A DNA stretch of 64,000 bases from Microbacterium murale (GCF_030815955.1 NZ_JAUSXK010000001.1:3596001-3660000), one strand, 5' to 3'. Numbered from the stretch's first letter, positions 25,734-34,071 are shown. The notes: generated by a model from the sequence alone, not told the origin. Numbers and translations are program-made.

Positions 25734-25808
25734 TGGGGTATGGTGTAATTGGCAACACGGCGGTTTCTGGTACCGTTGTTCTTGGTTCGAGTCCAGGTAC
25801 CCCAGCCA
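25734..25808 (+). tRNA. tRNA-Gln (anticodon CTG), CCA encoded
   Basis: The acceptor stem TGGGGTA / TACCCCA pairs perfectly. The anticodon stem is GCGGT / ACCGT with loop TTCTGGT (anticodon CTG), the T-arm contains GGTTCGAGTCC, the discriminator is G, and CCA is encoded (25806-25808). It lies about 120 bases after gltX and is followed by a strong terminator. Confidence 0.97.
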
Positions 25809-25812
25809 CAGA

Positions 25813-25838
25813 AAAACCCCCGCTCCTGCGGGGGTTTT
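25813..25838 (+). terminator. Rho-independent terminator after tRNA-Gln
   Basis: An 11-bp perfect stem (AAAACCCCCGC / GCGGGGGTTTT) with a TCCT loop, ending in a T-run. Confidence 0.9.
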
Positions 25839-25899
25839 CTTGGTTTACCGACGTCGACGCGAGAGTATCCGAAGCGGCGTTCATCGACGGGAGGATCCC

Positions 25900-26880
25900 A
25901 TGTCACGACTGTCGATCACGCGTGAGCAGGATGGCGGCGGCATCGTCTACCGCAGCGCGGGCCGGCGCATCACCAGCGCCCGTGAGATCGCAAGAATAGA
26001 CGCACTCGCCATCCCTCCGGCATGGACTGACGTGGAGATCGCGCGCTCTTCGTCCGCCAAGGTATTGGCTCGGGGAGTCGATGACGCAGGTCGACGCCAG
26101 GCGATCTACAGTCCCGCGTATCGACGCCGGCAGGAGAGGAAGAAGTATGCCCGCATTCTGCGGTTCGCCGAGCGTCTGCCGCGTCTGCGCAAGCAGGTCG
26201 ATCACGATCTGCGCAGACGCCGTCTCAGCGAAGACAAGGTCATCGCGTGCATCGTAAAGCTCATCGACCAGGAGTTCTTCCGTGTCGGCAATGCGGAGTA
26301 CGCCCGGAAGCACAGTCACTACGGGGTCACCACGCTGCGCCGCAAGCACGCCGATGTCTCCTCCACCAAGGTCACCTTCGACTTCGTCGGCAAGAGCGGG
26401 AAGCGACACGTCAAGACGGTTCGTGATCCGCAGATCGTCCGCATCATCCGTCAGCTGAACGAGATGCCCGGATACGAGATCTTCCGCTTCTTCGACGAAG
26501 ACGGCATCATCCGCGACATCGACAGCACGCGCGTGAATGCGTACGTGAAGAAGCACATGGGCAAAGAGTTCTCCGCGAAGGACTTCCGCACGTGGGGCGG
26601 CACATTGCTCGCGACCTCCGCGTTGCTCGCCGTCGAGAGCGAGCCCGGCGCCGCGGACGAGGACGCTGCGGTGATTCGGGACATCGTCGCGCAGGTCGCA
26701 GACCGCCTGGGCAATACCCCGGCGATCACCAAGGACTCCTACATCGATCCGCGCGTGTTCAGCGCGTTCGAGGATGGCGTGACCATCCCGGACGTGCGAC
26801 GAGCGATGGCGGGGATGCGACCGCGGAAGTACCTCACAGTCGAGGAGCAGTGCGTACTCAAGGTGCTGCGTTCGCGATGA
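25900..26880 (+). CDS. DNA topoisomerase IB (poxvirus/bacterial type)
   Basis: A 326-residue type IB topoisomerase that relaxes supercoils through a 3'-phosphotyrosyl intermediate. The N-terminal domain has RITSAREIARIDALAIPPAWTDVEI. The catalytic domain has RKHSHYGVTTLRRKHADV (about 145-165), KDFRTWGGT (about 227-235) and the nucleophile Tyr281 in TKDSYIDPRVF. Many actinobacteria carry one such gene as an accessory to topoisomerase I. The start at 25900 is set by GGGAGGATCCC just upstream. A hairpin follows the stop and separates it from the convergent peptidase gene. Confidence 0.95.
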   Translation: MSRLSITREQDGGGIVYRSAGRRITSAREIARIDALAIPPAWTDVEIARSSSAKVLARGVDDAGRRQAIYSPAYRRRQERKKYARILRFAERLPRLRKQVDHDLRRRRLSEDKVIACIVKLIDQEFFRVGNAEYARKHSHYGVTTLRRKHADVSSTKVTFDFVGKSGKRHVKTVRDPQIVRIIRQLNEMPGYEIFRFFDEDGIIRDIDSTRVNAYVKKHMGKEFSAKDFRTWGGTLLATSALLAVESEPGAADEDAAVIRDIVAQVADRLGNTPAITKDSYIDPRVFSAFEDGVTIPDVRRAMAGMRPRKYLTVEEQCVLKVLRSR

Positions 26881-26892
26881 TCACCATCGCGA
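26872..26892. terminator. Hairpin between convergent topoisomerase and M23 peptidase genes
   Basis: An 8-bp perfect stem (TCGCGATG / CATCGCGA) with a five-base loop overlaps the topoisomerase stop codon. It could serve both strands. Confidence 0.5.
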
Positions 26893-26907
26893 GTCAGATC
26901 GGCTGTG

Positions 26908-27936
26908 TCAGCCGACGTGCTCGGTGAGCCATGACATGGGGTCCACGGGGACACTGTCGATGTGCACCTCGAAGTGCAGGCAGGAACCGAACACGTACCC
27001 CGTCGAGCCGACGTCGCCGATGTATTGGCCCGCCGTGACGCAGTCGCCGACCTCCACTGCCCGCGTGCCGTAGTTCATGTGCGAGTACGCGGTGCTGACG
27101 GCCTCACCGTCGATGACGCTCTCGATCTGGATCGTCACGCCGTATCCCTCGAAGCTCTCGGTGGAACGCGAGACGCAGCCGTCCATCGCCGCGTTGATCG
27201 GTGAGCCGACGGGCGCGGCGAAGTCCTGTCCGAGGTGGGATCGTCCTGGTCGTGAAGCGCCGAAACCATCAGTGAACGAATATGCGCCGGCGGCCATCGG
27301 CATCACGACCTGGTGGGCGATGGGGATCTCGACGGCGCTGCCGAGCGGCATTCCGGCGGCCAGCGCAGCGGCAACGGTCCGGGAACGCGTCTCGTCGATC
27401 TCAGTCGGTGTCGTTGCGGAGAAGTTGCCGCGCGGGGCGATCTCAGCACGGATCTCGTCGGTGGAGCTGTATGACTGTGCGGCTTCCTCAAGCGCTGCCG
27501 AGGTGCTGGCGGCGGTGGTGGCGGCGACGGAGTCGGCGCTAGGGCCGAGTGAGGGAAGCGCCACACCCGTGATCATCGCGCCGACGGCCAGAGCGGCTCC
27601 CAGCGCTTTCGTCTTCGCCCACGGGCGATGCGTGGGCTGGATCGGGCGGCGGGGCGTCGTCGCGGCCGGGGTCGCACGGCGACGCGGCTTTGTCGATTCG
27701 CGCGGCTTTGTCGAATCGCGCGGCGGCTCCATCGAATCGCGCGGCCTTGTCGAATCGCGCGACGGAACAGTCGAATCGCGAAGAGGCTCGGCCGGTTCGC
27801 GCGGCGAGGCAGTCGACTCACGCGGTGCGACGGGCGGGGTCGCAGACCGGCGCAGTTCGCGTCGCGTTTGCGGTCGAGATGCGTTGAGGGTGTCTGAGGG
27901 TGCCGAGGCGGAGTCGGGCGCGCGCTCGGGTCGCAC
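26908..27936 (-). CDS. Membrane-anchored M23 peptidoglycan peptidase
   Basis: About 342 residues if the GTG at 27936 is the start. The promoter at 28020-28049 rules out starts further upstream, although the frame is open to 28089. Order: a basic, cytoplasmic N-terminus with six- to eight-residue repeats of the RDSTxP type (DNA about 27680-27825), a transmembrane anchor (TKALGAALAVGAMITGVALPSLG), a linker, then the LytM/M23 domain in the last 130 residues. The zinc site is visible as SHLGQDFAAPVGSP (His, Asp), AYSHMNYG and LHFEVHIDS. It should cut peptidoglycan cross-bridges outside the membrane in growth or division. The Ser/Thr-rich repeats might be phosphorylated by a PknB-type kinase (inference). 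Confidence 0.85.
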   Translation of the reverse strand: MRPERAPDSASAPSDTLNASRPQTRRELRRSATPPVAPRESTASPREPAEPLRDSTVPSRDSTRPRDSMEPPRDSTKPRESTKPRRRATPAATTPRRPIQPTHRPWAKTKALGAALAVGAMITGVALPSLGPSADSVAATTAASTSAALEEAAQSYSSTDEIRAEIAPRGNFSATTPTEIDETRSRTVAAALAAGMPLGSAVEIPIAHQVVMPMAAGAYSFTDGFGASRPGRSHLGQDFAAPVGSPINAAMDGCVSRSTESFEGYGVTIQIESVIDGEAVSTAYSHMNYGTRAVEVGDCVTAGQYIGDVGSTGYVFGSCLHFEVHIDSVPVDPMSWLTEHVG

Positions 27937-27962
27937 TGAAGTCGTGACGGATCCTTCCGATG

Positions 27963-28018
27963 CAGAACGGCTCGCTCTGCTCCTGTCGGTCCCTTCGGGT
28001 GGGACCGTTACCGTTCTG
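27963..28018 (-). promoter_or_regulatory. Structured 5' leader of the M23 peptidase mRNA
   Basis: An outer 8-bp stem (CAGAACGG / CCGTTCTG, 28011-28018 with 27963-27970) begins at the predicted transcript start and encloses a second perfect 6-bp hairpin (GGTCCC / GGGACC, 28001-28006 with 27988-27993). The purine-rich GGAAGG lies just after the outer stem. Such a nested leader could be regulatory; I cannot assign it to a known riboswitch class. Confidence 0.5.
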
Positions 28019-28019
28019 T

Positions 28020-28049
28020 AATTTACGCGGCAAGTGGTCGCGTCGTCAA
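28020..28049 (-). promoter_or_regulatory. Promoter of the M23 peptidase gene
   Basis: On the minus strand TTGACG (28044-28049) and TAAATT (28020-28025) are separated by 18 bases, a good vegetative-type promoter. The transcript should begin near 28013. Confidence 0.6.
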
Positions 28050-28087
28050 ATCGGGTGCCGCGCCCGGACGGGGGCGCGGACGACGGC

Positions 28088-28126
28088 AAAAGGCCCGATC
28101 CTCGCGTAATGCGGGAATCGGGCCTT
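28088..28126 (-). terminator. Terminator of the cold-shock gene
   Basis: On the minus strand AAGGCCCGAT pairs with ATCGGGCCTT (10 bp, 17-base loop) and is followed by a TTTT run. It lies just after csp. Confidence 0.8.
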
Positions 28127-28139
28127 CGCGTGTTCTAGT

Positions 28140-28343
28140 TCAGAGCGCGGTGATGTTCGTCGCCTGGGGACCCTTGGGGCCCTGCTCCGTGTCGAACTCG
28201 ACCTTCTGTGCTTCCTCGAGGTTGCGGTGTCCGCTGCCCTGGATCGCGCTGAAGTGCGCGAAGACATCGGCGGATCCGTCATCGGGAGCAATGAAGCCGT
28301 AGCCCTTGTCGGAGTTGAACCATTTGACAGTGCCAGTGGCCAT
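28140..28343 (-). CDS. Cold-shock protein, CspA family
   Basis: A 67-residue single OB-fold RNA/DNA chaperone. RNP1 (KGYGFIAPD) and RNP2 (VFAHFSAI) are intact, and [14 protein letters not shown] opens the protein as in all Csp proteins. It is the normal family length. AAGGAAA stands about eight bases upstream of the ATG. The spacer to the divergent pepN (28344-28637, 294 bases) leaves room for the long 5' leader often found on csp genes, but I could not define a conserved cold-box in it. It has its own terminator. Confidence 0.97.
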   Translation of the reverse strand: MATGTVKWFNSDKGYGFIAPDDGSADVFAHFSAIQGSGHRNLEEAQKVEFDTEQGPKGPQATNITAL

Positions 28344-28637
28344 GCTGTGTTTCCTTTGTGTTCGTGGGCCGAGCTTCGACCCGTAATGCCTCGACGATGT
28401 TCGGCTCGGCAGTTTGTGGGGCTCTCAGTGTGACGGCGGAGATTCGCTGCGTCTCTTGGCTGGGAGCGTGAGGTAGGTGAAGGACGATGATCGAGTGGCC
28501 ACCATGCATGTGAGGCAGTCGGGCCGATGAACAGCCGGAGATTCCGGAAGTCAACGTGAATGTGTCGCTCTAGCTTAGCTCATTCCCGGGCCATCTTGTT
28601 GACAGTGGTGGAGTCTTCCCGTGAAACGATGGACGAC

Positions 28638-31115
28638 ATGAGTTCTGCGAACCTGACCAGACGCGAGACCGCCGCTCGATCGGCGACGTTCAATGTGCAC
28701 CAGATCCGAGTCGAGCTCGACCTGCGAGACGCAACGAATCCGCAGCAGCGCGGGTTCGGCACGACGACCACGCTGAAGTTCGAGGCATCAGCGACCGACT
28801 CATGGATCGACTTCATCGGCGAGTCGGTGAACCGGGTCACCGTGAACGGGGTCGATGTCCCCGTCGACTACGACGGCGCGCGCATCGCAGTCACTGGGCT
28901 CGTGGCATCCAACACCGTCGTCGTCGAGGCGACGGGCCGCTACAGCAGGTCCGGAGAAGGGCTGCACCGTTTCGTCGACCCCGTCGATGGCGAGACCTAC
29001 CTCTACACGCAGTACGAGCCCGCCGACTCGCGGCGCGTGATGGCGTGCTTCGAGCAGCCGGACATGAAGGCGGCGTACACGTTCATCGTCCATGCGCCGC
29101 ACGACTGGCAGGTGCTGTCGAATCAGAGCGTCGTGACCACCCGGGTCACGAACAGCGGGCAGACCGTCGAGTTCGCGCCGACATTGCCGCTGTCGAGCTA
29201 CATCACTGCTGTGGCCGCAGGCCCCTATCATCGCGTCGACAGCACCTGGACCCGTGGTGAGCAGGAGGTCGCGCTCGGAGTGTTCTGCCGTGCGTCGCTG
29301 GCGCGACACCTCGAAGCGGACGAGATCATCGAGGTCACCCGTCAGGGCCTGGACTTCTTCACCGATGCCTTCGCGTTCGCATATCCCTGGGGCAAGTACG
29401 ACCAGATCTTCGTGCCGGAGTACAACCTCGGCGCGATGGAGAACCCCGGGCTCGTCACATTCACCGAGGCCTACATCCCGCGCGGTGCAGCCACGGACGC
29501 CCAGCGCGGGGGGCGCGCGAACACGATCCTGCATGAGATGGCGCACATGTGGTTCGGCGACCTCGTCACCATGCGCTGGTGGGACGACCTATGGCTGAAA
29601 GAATCGTTCGCCGACTACATGGGTTCGCACGCATCGGCGGCGGCGACCAGATTCACCGACGCATGGGTGCGCTTCGCCGCGAACCGCAAGGCCTGGGCGT
29701 ACCAGCAGGATCAACTTCCGACGACGCACCCCATCGTCGCCGACATCCCCGATCTCGAGGCGGCGAAGCTCAATTTCGATGGCATCACTTATGCCAAGGG
29801 TGCGTCGGTGTTGAAGCAACTCGTCGCGTTCGTCGGCGAGGAGCCGTTCTTCGAAGGTGCGCGGCGCTACTTCGCCGCCCATGCGTACGGCAACACGACC
29901 CTCGACGACCTGCTCGTTCAGCTCGAGGACGTCTCCGGCCGCGACGTGCGGGCATGGTCGAAGTCGTGGCTCGAGACCAGCGGTGTCACGACGCTCTGGC
30001 TGGAGACGGATGCCGCCGGCGAGCGGGTCCTGATGCAGAGCGATCCACGACCGCATCGGCTGCGCGTTGGTCTGTATGACCTGATCGAGGGGCGGCTCGT
30101 ACTGCGCGAGCAGATCGAACTCGACATCATGGCAGAGCGGACCCCCGTTTCGTTGCCCGCTGCTGACCTCATCGTGCTGAACGACGACGACATGAGTTAT
30201 GTCAAGGCCCGGCTCGACGAGGCGTCGGTTGCCGCTGCCGCCACGGCGCTCTCCACGCTCGCGCCGCTGCCGCGCGCGCTGGTCTGGTCGTCGCTGTGGA
30301 ATGCAACCCGAGACGGTGAGATGCCTGCGGCGACCTACCTGGACATCGTGCGGCACCACGCACCCGCGGAGGAGAACATCGGACTCCTTTCGGGCGTGCT
30401 CGCGAACACCGCCTACACGATCGGGCACTTCGTTCCCGTGGCACGGCGCGAGGCGGAGCGCACAGCATGGCTTGCGGCTGCAGAGGCCGCCCTGGATGCC
30501 GCGCTGCCGGGCAGCGATGCCCAACTGGCCTGGGCACGTGCATTCGCCGCGGCATCCGCTGTGAGCGACGCCAGTGCCGATCGGGTACGAGCGATCCTGG
30601 GAGGGAACGGCCCGGCCGGCCTTCCGATCGATCCCGAACTGCGTTGGTCGCTGATCACCGCATTGGCGACGACGGGGAATTCGTCCGAAGACGACATCGC
30701 AGACGAATTGAGACACGACGACACGGCCGATGGACGCACGGCGGCCCTACGTGCACTGGCCTCACGCCCTGCTGCCGACGTCCGGGCGGCGGCGTGGGAT
30801 CGTGCCTGGAACGATGAGAGCCTGAGCAACGATCACCTCGACGCGATCATCGCCGGGGTGCGTGCCGGCGCCCGCCGAGATCTCATCGCTCGATTCGATG
30901 ACGAGTACTTCGAACGCATTGCCGAGGTGTGGAGCGTGCGCAGCATCGAACTTGCCAGGCGTCTCGTGATCGGCTTGTTCCCTGGGACGGACACGACGGA
31001 TGCTGTCGACGCATGGCTCGCGGAGAACCAGATCGCACCGGCGGCTCTGCGTCGCCTGGTGATCGAACAGCGTGACCACCTCGCACGAGGAATCAGGGTG
31101 CGCGCGGCGCAGTGA
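28638..31115 (+). CDS. pepN: Aminopeptidase N (M1 family)
   Basis: An 825-residue zinc aminopeptidase of the actinobacterial PepN group. The exopeptidase motif GAMEN is near residue 267, the zinc site HEMAH is at residues 299-303 with the third ligand Glu322 (WLKESFADY), and the C-terminal half is the ERAP1-like helical domain. It is cytoplasmic, with no signal, and recycles peptides. The start was put at the ATG 28638; in-frame ATGs at 28629 and 28560 are possible. A TTGACA at 28599-28604 may be a -35 element, but the matching -10 is weak. Its 3' end overlaps the convergent gene by 23 bases. Confidence 0.95.
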   Translation: MSSANLTRRETAARSATFNVHQIRVELDLRDATNPQQRGFGTTTTLKFEASATDSWIDFIGESVNRVTVNGVDVPVDYDGARIAVTGLVASNTVVVEATGRYSRSGEGLHRFVDPVDGETYLYTQYEPADSRRVMACFEQPDMKAAYTFIVHAPHDWQVLSNQSVVTTRVTNSGQTVEFAPTLPLSSYITAVAAGPYHRVDSTWTRGEQEVALGVFCRASLARHLEADEIIEVTRQGLDFFTDAFAFAYPWGKYDQIFVPEYNLGAMENPGLVTFTEAYIPRGAATDAQRGGRANTILHEMAHMWFGDLVTMRWWDDLWLKESFADYMGSHASAAATRFTDAWVRFAANRKAWAYQQDQLPTTHPIVADIPDLEAAKLNFDGITYAKGASVLKQLVAFVGEEPFFEGARRYFAAHAYGNTTLDDLLVQLEDVSGRDVRAWSKSWLETSGVTTLWLETDAAGERVLMQSDPRPHRLRVGLYDLIEGRLVLREQIELDIMAERTPVSLPAADLIVLNDDDMSYVKARLDEASVAAAATALSTLAPLPRALVWSSLWNATRDGEMPAATYLDIVRHHAPAEENIGLLSGVLANTAYTIGHFVPVARREAERTAWLAAAEAALDAALPGSDAQLAWARAFAAASAVSDASADRVRAILGGNGPAGLPIDPELRWSLITALATTGNSSEDDIADELRHDDTADGRTAALRALASRPAADVRAAAWDRAWNDESLSNDHLDAIIAGVRAGARRDLIARFDDEYFERIAEVWSVRSIELARRLVIGLFPGTDTTDAVDAWLAENQIAPAALRRLVIEQRDHLARGIRVRAAQ

Positions 31116-32001
31116 CGTCCCTGGCGAGAAGCTCCGCGGCCGTGCTCCGGCCGAGCGCCCGGTAGCCGTCGCGATCGTCGCTCTGGACGAGAAGGATCGC
31201 GGCGACCGACGCAGCCCATGCGCGCGCTCGCACCCACGTCGCGTCGTCGTAGCGACCTGCTGTCGCGTGGCGGAACGCTGCTCGCCCCTTCGCATCGAAC
31301 GCCATCCAAGCGATCGCGAGATCGTAAGAGGGGTCGCCGGCAGTGACATCCCCGAAGTCGATGAGAGCCGAGAGCCGATCCCCGGCGATCACGATGTTGC
31401 CGGGGTGCAAGTCGCCGTGGATCCACACCCGTTCGGTGCTGACGGGAGCCGCAAGGCCGGCGGACCACGCGCTGTCGATGCTCAACCGGAGAGCATTGGG
31501 GACGAGAGCAAGCAGTTCGCGCAGTCGTTCGTCGCGCTGGGCGAGGGGGATTCCTCGGACCGGATTGTGCGGCGCATCCGCAGGCGCGGTCCGGTGGAGC
31601 GCGCGTAGCGCGTTCGCGAGCTCGGGGGCCCAGGCGGCGTTGCGTGCGCGGGGCCTCTCAAGGGCATGCGTGCCGGGGATCCACGGCACGATCGACCATG
31701 GCCATGGGAATTCGGATGTCGCTCTGCCGTCGACCACGGGGATCGGGGTGCGAACGCCGACGGCGTCAAGCATCGGACCGATGATGGGGAGCGCCTGCTG
31801 CTCGTGTTCGATCAACGGTGCGGCGAGGCCACGACGTGGAATCCGCACCGCGAGATCGTCACCGAGTCGCCAGGTGGCGTTGTCCCATCCTTCGTCGACG
31901 AGCTGCAACGTCCGACGTGCCAGATGCGGCGCGCCCTGCACGAGCAGCATCCGTACCTCCGCCTCATCGAGGCGTCGTTCCGCCGCGGGGGATAGAGCCA
32001 C
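31093..32001 (-). CDS. Aminoglycoside-phosphotransferase-family kinase
   Basis: A 302-residue APH/choline-kinase-fold protein. The ATP-binding N-lobe has DEGWDNATWRLGDDLAVRIPRR (about residues 37-58), the catalytic loop is VWIHGDLHPGNIV (about 190-203), and the metal Asp is in ALIDFGDVTAGDPSYDLA. This matches the group often labelled streptomycin/hygromycin phosphotransferase-like, most of which act on small metabolites rather than drugs. The GTG start lies two bases after the stop of the upstream MBL gene, so the two are probably co-transcribed and coupled. The substrate is unknown. Confidence 0.88.
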   Translation of the reverse strand: MALSPAAERRLDEAEVRMLLVQGAPHLARRTLQLVDEGWDNATWRLGDDLAVRIPRRGLAAPLIEHEQQALPIIGPMLDAVGVRTPIPVVDGRATSEFPWPWSIVPWIPGTHALERPRARNAAWAPELANALRALHRTAPADAPHNPVRGIPLAQRDERLRELLALVPNALRLSIDSAWSAGLAAPVSTERVWIHGDLHPGNIVIAGDRLSALIDFGDVTAGDPSYDLAIAWMAFDAKGRAAFRHATAGRYDDATWVRARAWAASVAAILLVQSDDRDGYRALGRSTAAELLARDVTAPRAP

Positions 32002-32003
32002 GA

Positions 32004-32642
32004 TCAGAGGTCGAGGGAGGCGCCGGGGTCCAGCTCGAAGAACTCGCCGCCATGCTGCTCGGTCGCCCACTTCAGGCGCGCGCGGTGCATATCGCGGCCG
32101 ATGACTGACAGCGTCATGTCGTGCACGCCGAAGGCGCGTCGCGGAGCAACGGCCAACACGAAGTCCATCGCCTCTCCGATCTTCAGCCAGGGGGCGCCGA
32201 GAGGTGCCGCGAGGGTGCCGACCTCGACTCCCTCCGGGACGGCGTACGAATCGCCGGGGTAGTAGAGCTCGTCATTGATGAGTACTCCGAGATTCTGCAC
32301 CCTCGGCAGCGACGAGTGGATGATCTCGTGATCGCCGCCGAAGAAGCGCACCGTGAACGGGCCGGCGCTCACGGTGTCGCCCGGCTCGACCACCGTGATG
32401 TCATAGTCCGCGGCGGCGGTGGCGACGCCTGCAGGCGCGAAGATCGGGATGCCGGGCGCATCACGAAGAATGCGATCAAGGTGATCGGCCGTCCAGTGAT
32501 CCGGGTGCTCGTGCGTGATCACGACGCCGACCAGGCCGGACAGATCGTCGAGCGGGCTTGTGAACGACCCCGGATCGATGATCAGAGTGTCGCCGCCCAG
32601 GTCGACGCGGAGGGAGGCATGTTCGAACTTCGTGACGCGCAT
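32004..32642 (-). CDS. MBL-fold metal-dependent hydrolase (UlaG/YtnP-like)
   Basis: A 212-residue metallo-beta-lactamase-fold protein. The core motif is ITHEHPDHW (residues about 42-50, HxHxDH type). GGDHEIIH (about 105) and YYPGDSYAVPEG (about 127) supply further ligands, and VHDMT near 170 supplies the last His. Strand one begins at ATG 32642 (RVTKFEHASLRVDLGG). An upstream TTG at 32654 is less likely because AAGGAG would touch it. It is followed at once by the APH-fold kinase. Such small MBL proteins hydrolyse lactones, phosphodiesters or thioesters; the sequence does not decide which. Confidence 0.88.
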   Translation of the reverse strand: MRVTKFEHASLRVDLGGDTLIIDPGSFTSPLDDLSGLVGVVITHEHPDHWTADHLDRILRDAPGIPIFAPAGVATAAADYDITVVEPGDTVSAGPFTVRFFGGDHEIIHSSLPRVQNLGVLINDELYYPGDSYAVPEGVEVGTLAAPLGAPWLKIGEAMDFVLAVAPRRAFGVHDMTLSVIGRDMHRARLKWATEQHGGEFFELDPGASLDL

Positions 32643-32794
32643 GAGGAGAGTCAACTCCTTCTTCGTCCGTGCGGCAAACGCCGCTCCAAGGATGACGCGC
32701 CCGGGATCTTCTCGTGCTCGGGCCGATTTTGCGGAGCGTGAAAACCCATGGCATACTTGAACGGTTGTCGCGGGGCTGGAAAGCTCCGCAAGAC

Positions 32795-32867
32795 GGCCCC
32801 ATCGTATAGCGGCCTAGTACGCTGCCCTCTCACGGCGGTAACGCGGGTTCGAATCCCGCTGGGGTCA
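32795..32867 (+). tRNA. tRNA-Glu (anticodon CTC)
   Basis: The acceptor is GGCCCCA / TGGGGTC with discriminator A, the anticodon stem is CTGCC / GGCGG, and the loop CTCTCAC gives anticodon CTC. The T-arm is GCGGGTTCGAATCCCGC. CCA is not encoded (CAC follows). Confidence 0.97.
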
Positions 32868-32875
32868 CACGACAC

Positions 32876-32907
32876 CAGAGAACCCCCGGAATTCCGGGGG
32901 TTCTCTG
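32876..32907 (+). terminator. Terminator after tRNA-Glu
   Basis: A 14-bp perfect stem (CAGAGAACCCCCGG / CCGGGGGTTCTCTG) with an AATT loop. The short T-rich flank makes it a likely terminator, also usable by the convergent aldo/keto reductase gene. Confidence 0.8.
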
Positions 32908-32936
32908 CATTTCATATGGATTGCGGACGGATTCGC

Positions 32937-33956
32937 CTACGCCGCCGATCTCTCCCCGACGGGCCTGCGCCGCAGCGCTGCGGACTCGATGGGCGGAGTG
33001 TTGTACTCCTGGTCCATCCTGCCGACGCCCGTGCCCGGCGGAACGATCTCATCTATCCGGTCGAGCAGCTCGTCCGAGAGTCGTACGTCGGTGGAGGCAA
33101 GGAGGTCGTCGAGCTGCTCCATGGTCCGCGGCCCGATGAGGGCCGCCGTCACGCCGGGGTGCGCGATCACGAAGGCGAGTGCCAGATGCGTGAGCGGCAG
33201 GCCCGCTTCCGCCGCAAGCGGGATGAGCTGCTCGACGGCCTCGATGCGGCGTTCGTCGCGAAGCGCGGCGAACAGACGAGTGCGGCGCAGGTCTGTGTCC
33301 TGTCCGCGACGGACGCGCCCTGTGAGCATTCCGCTGGCCAGCGGACTCCAGATGACCGTGCCCATGCCAAAGCGCTGTGCGACGGGCAGCACCTCTCGCT
33401 CGATCGAGCGGTCCAGCAACGAGTAGTGCGGCTGCTCAGTCCGAAATCGCTCGAGGCCCCGTCGCTCTGCGACCCATTGGGCCTCGACCATGTCGGAGGC
33501 GGGCATGTCAGAGGAGCCGATCGCGCGGACCTTTCCGCTGCGCACCAGATCGGTGAGAGCTGACAGGGTCTCCTCTATATCCGTCTGCGGATCTGGACGA
33601 TGCATCTGGTAGAGATCGAGGTGGTCGGTGTTCAATCGACGAAGCGAGTTCTCGACCGCGGTGATGATCCAGCGACGTGAGGCACCCTGGTGATTCGGGT
33701 CGTCACCGATGGGGCGAGCGAACTTCGAAGCGAGCACGACGTCGTCTCGGCGTCCGAGCAACGCCTTGCCCAGCATGTCCTCGGATTCTCCGTAGGCATC
33801 GGCGGTGTCGATGAAATTGATGCCGGCGTCCAGGGCGCGGGCCACCATCTGGTCCACTTCCTTCTGGTCGGCGTTTCCGAATGAACTGAACATCATCGCC
33901 CCGAGGGCGAGAGGTGAGACCTGGATGCCGGTACGGCCGAGTGGTCGGTAGTGCAT
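32937..33956 (-). CDS. Aldo/keto reductase
   Basis: A 339-residue NADPH-dependent oxidoreductase of the AKR superfamily (TIM barrel). The catalytic tetrad is visible: Asp and Tyr in DTADAYGESE (about 50-59), Lys in VLASKFARP (about 80) and His in YQMHRPDP (about 118). The C-terminal NADP-binding stretch AALIGPRTMEQLDDLL is near 285. It is divergent from a TetR-type gene with two operator-like palindromes between them, so it is probably under that regulator's control. The physiological carbonyl substrate is unknown. Confidence 0.93.
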   Translation of the reverse strand: MHYRPLGRTGIQVSPLALGAMMFSSFGNADQKEVDQMVARALDAGINFIDTADAYGESEDMLGKALLGRRDDVVLASKFARPIGDDPNHQGASRRWIITAVENSLRRLNTDHLDLYQMHRPDPQTDIEETLSALTDLVRSGKVRAIGSSDMPASDMVEAQWVAERRGLERFRTEQPHYSLLDRSIEREVLPVAQRFGMGTVIWSPLASGMLTGRVRRGQDTDLRRTRLFAALRDERRIEAVEQLIPLAAEAGLPLTHLALAFVIAHPGVTAALIGPRTMEQLDDLLASTDVRLSDELLDRIDEIVPPGTGVGRMDQEYNTPPIESAALRRRPVGERSAA

Positions 33957-34012
33957 GATTCTCCTTCAAGGATCAGTGGGAGCCGAGCGCCGCGCGCGGT
34001 AAGCTTGAATAA

Positions 34013-34029
34013 GCGGAACACTCGTCCGC
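34013..34029. promoter_or_regulatory. Operator-like palindrome 1 (AKR/tetR spacer)
   Basis: GCGGA and TCCGC arms enclose a 7-base centre (17 bp in all). The sequence parallels the perfect site at 34036-34052, with centres 23 bp apart. Confidence 0.55.
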
Positions 34030-34035
34030 AACTAT

Positions 34036-34052
34036 ACGGAACAACGTTCCGT
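34036..34052. promoter_or_regulatory. Operator-like palindrome 2 (AKR/tetR spacer)
   Basis: ACGGAAC and GTTCCGT form perfect 7-bp arms around a three-base centre. It lies about 20 bp before the TetR start, a typical autoregulation site. Confidence 0.65.
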
Positions 34053-34071
34053 TTGTCACGCGAGGATGAAG

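Noticed and set aside
27680..27825. CRISPR-like array
   Set aside because: The repeats are short, imperfect, in frame and without spacers of constant length. They encode peptide repeats of the M23 protein, and no cas genes are present.
27963..28018. c-di-AMP (ydaO) riboswitch before the M23 gene
   Set aside because: The leader is only about 75-80 nt and lacks the pseudo-symmetric core of that class, so it was kept only as an unclassified structured leader.
28344..28637. Small gene or cold-box in the csp/pepN spacer
   Set aside because: No convincing open frame with a start site, and no conserved cold-box could be recognised. Promoter-like TTGAC words occur on both strands but lack good -10 partners.
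25734..32867. Phage or island attachment site at the tRNA genes
   Set aside because: No integrase, no duplicated tRNA 3' end and no phage genes are nearby.
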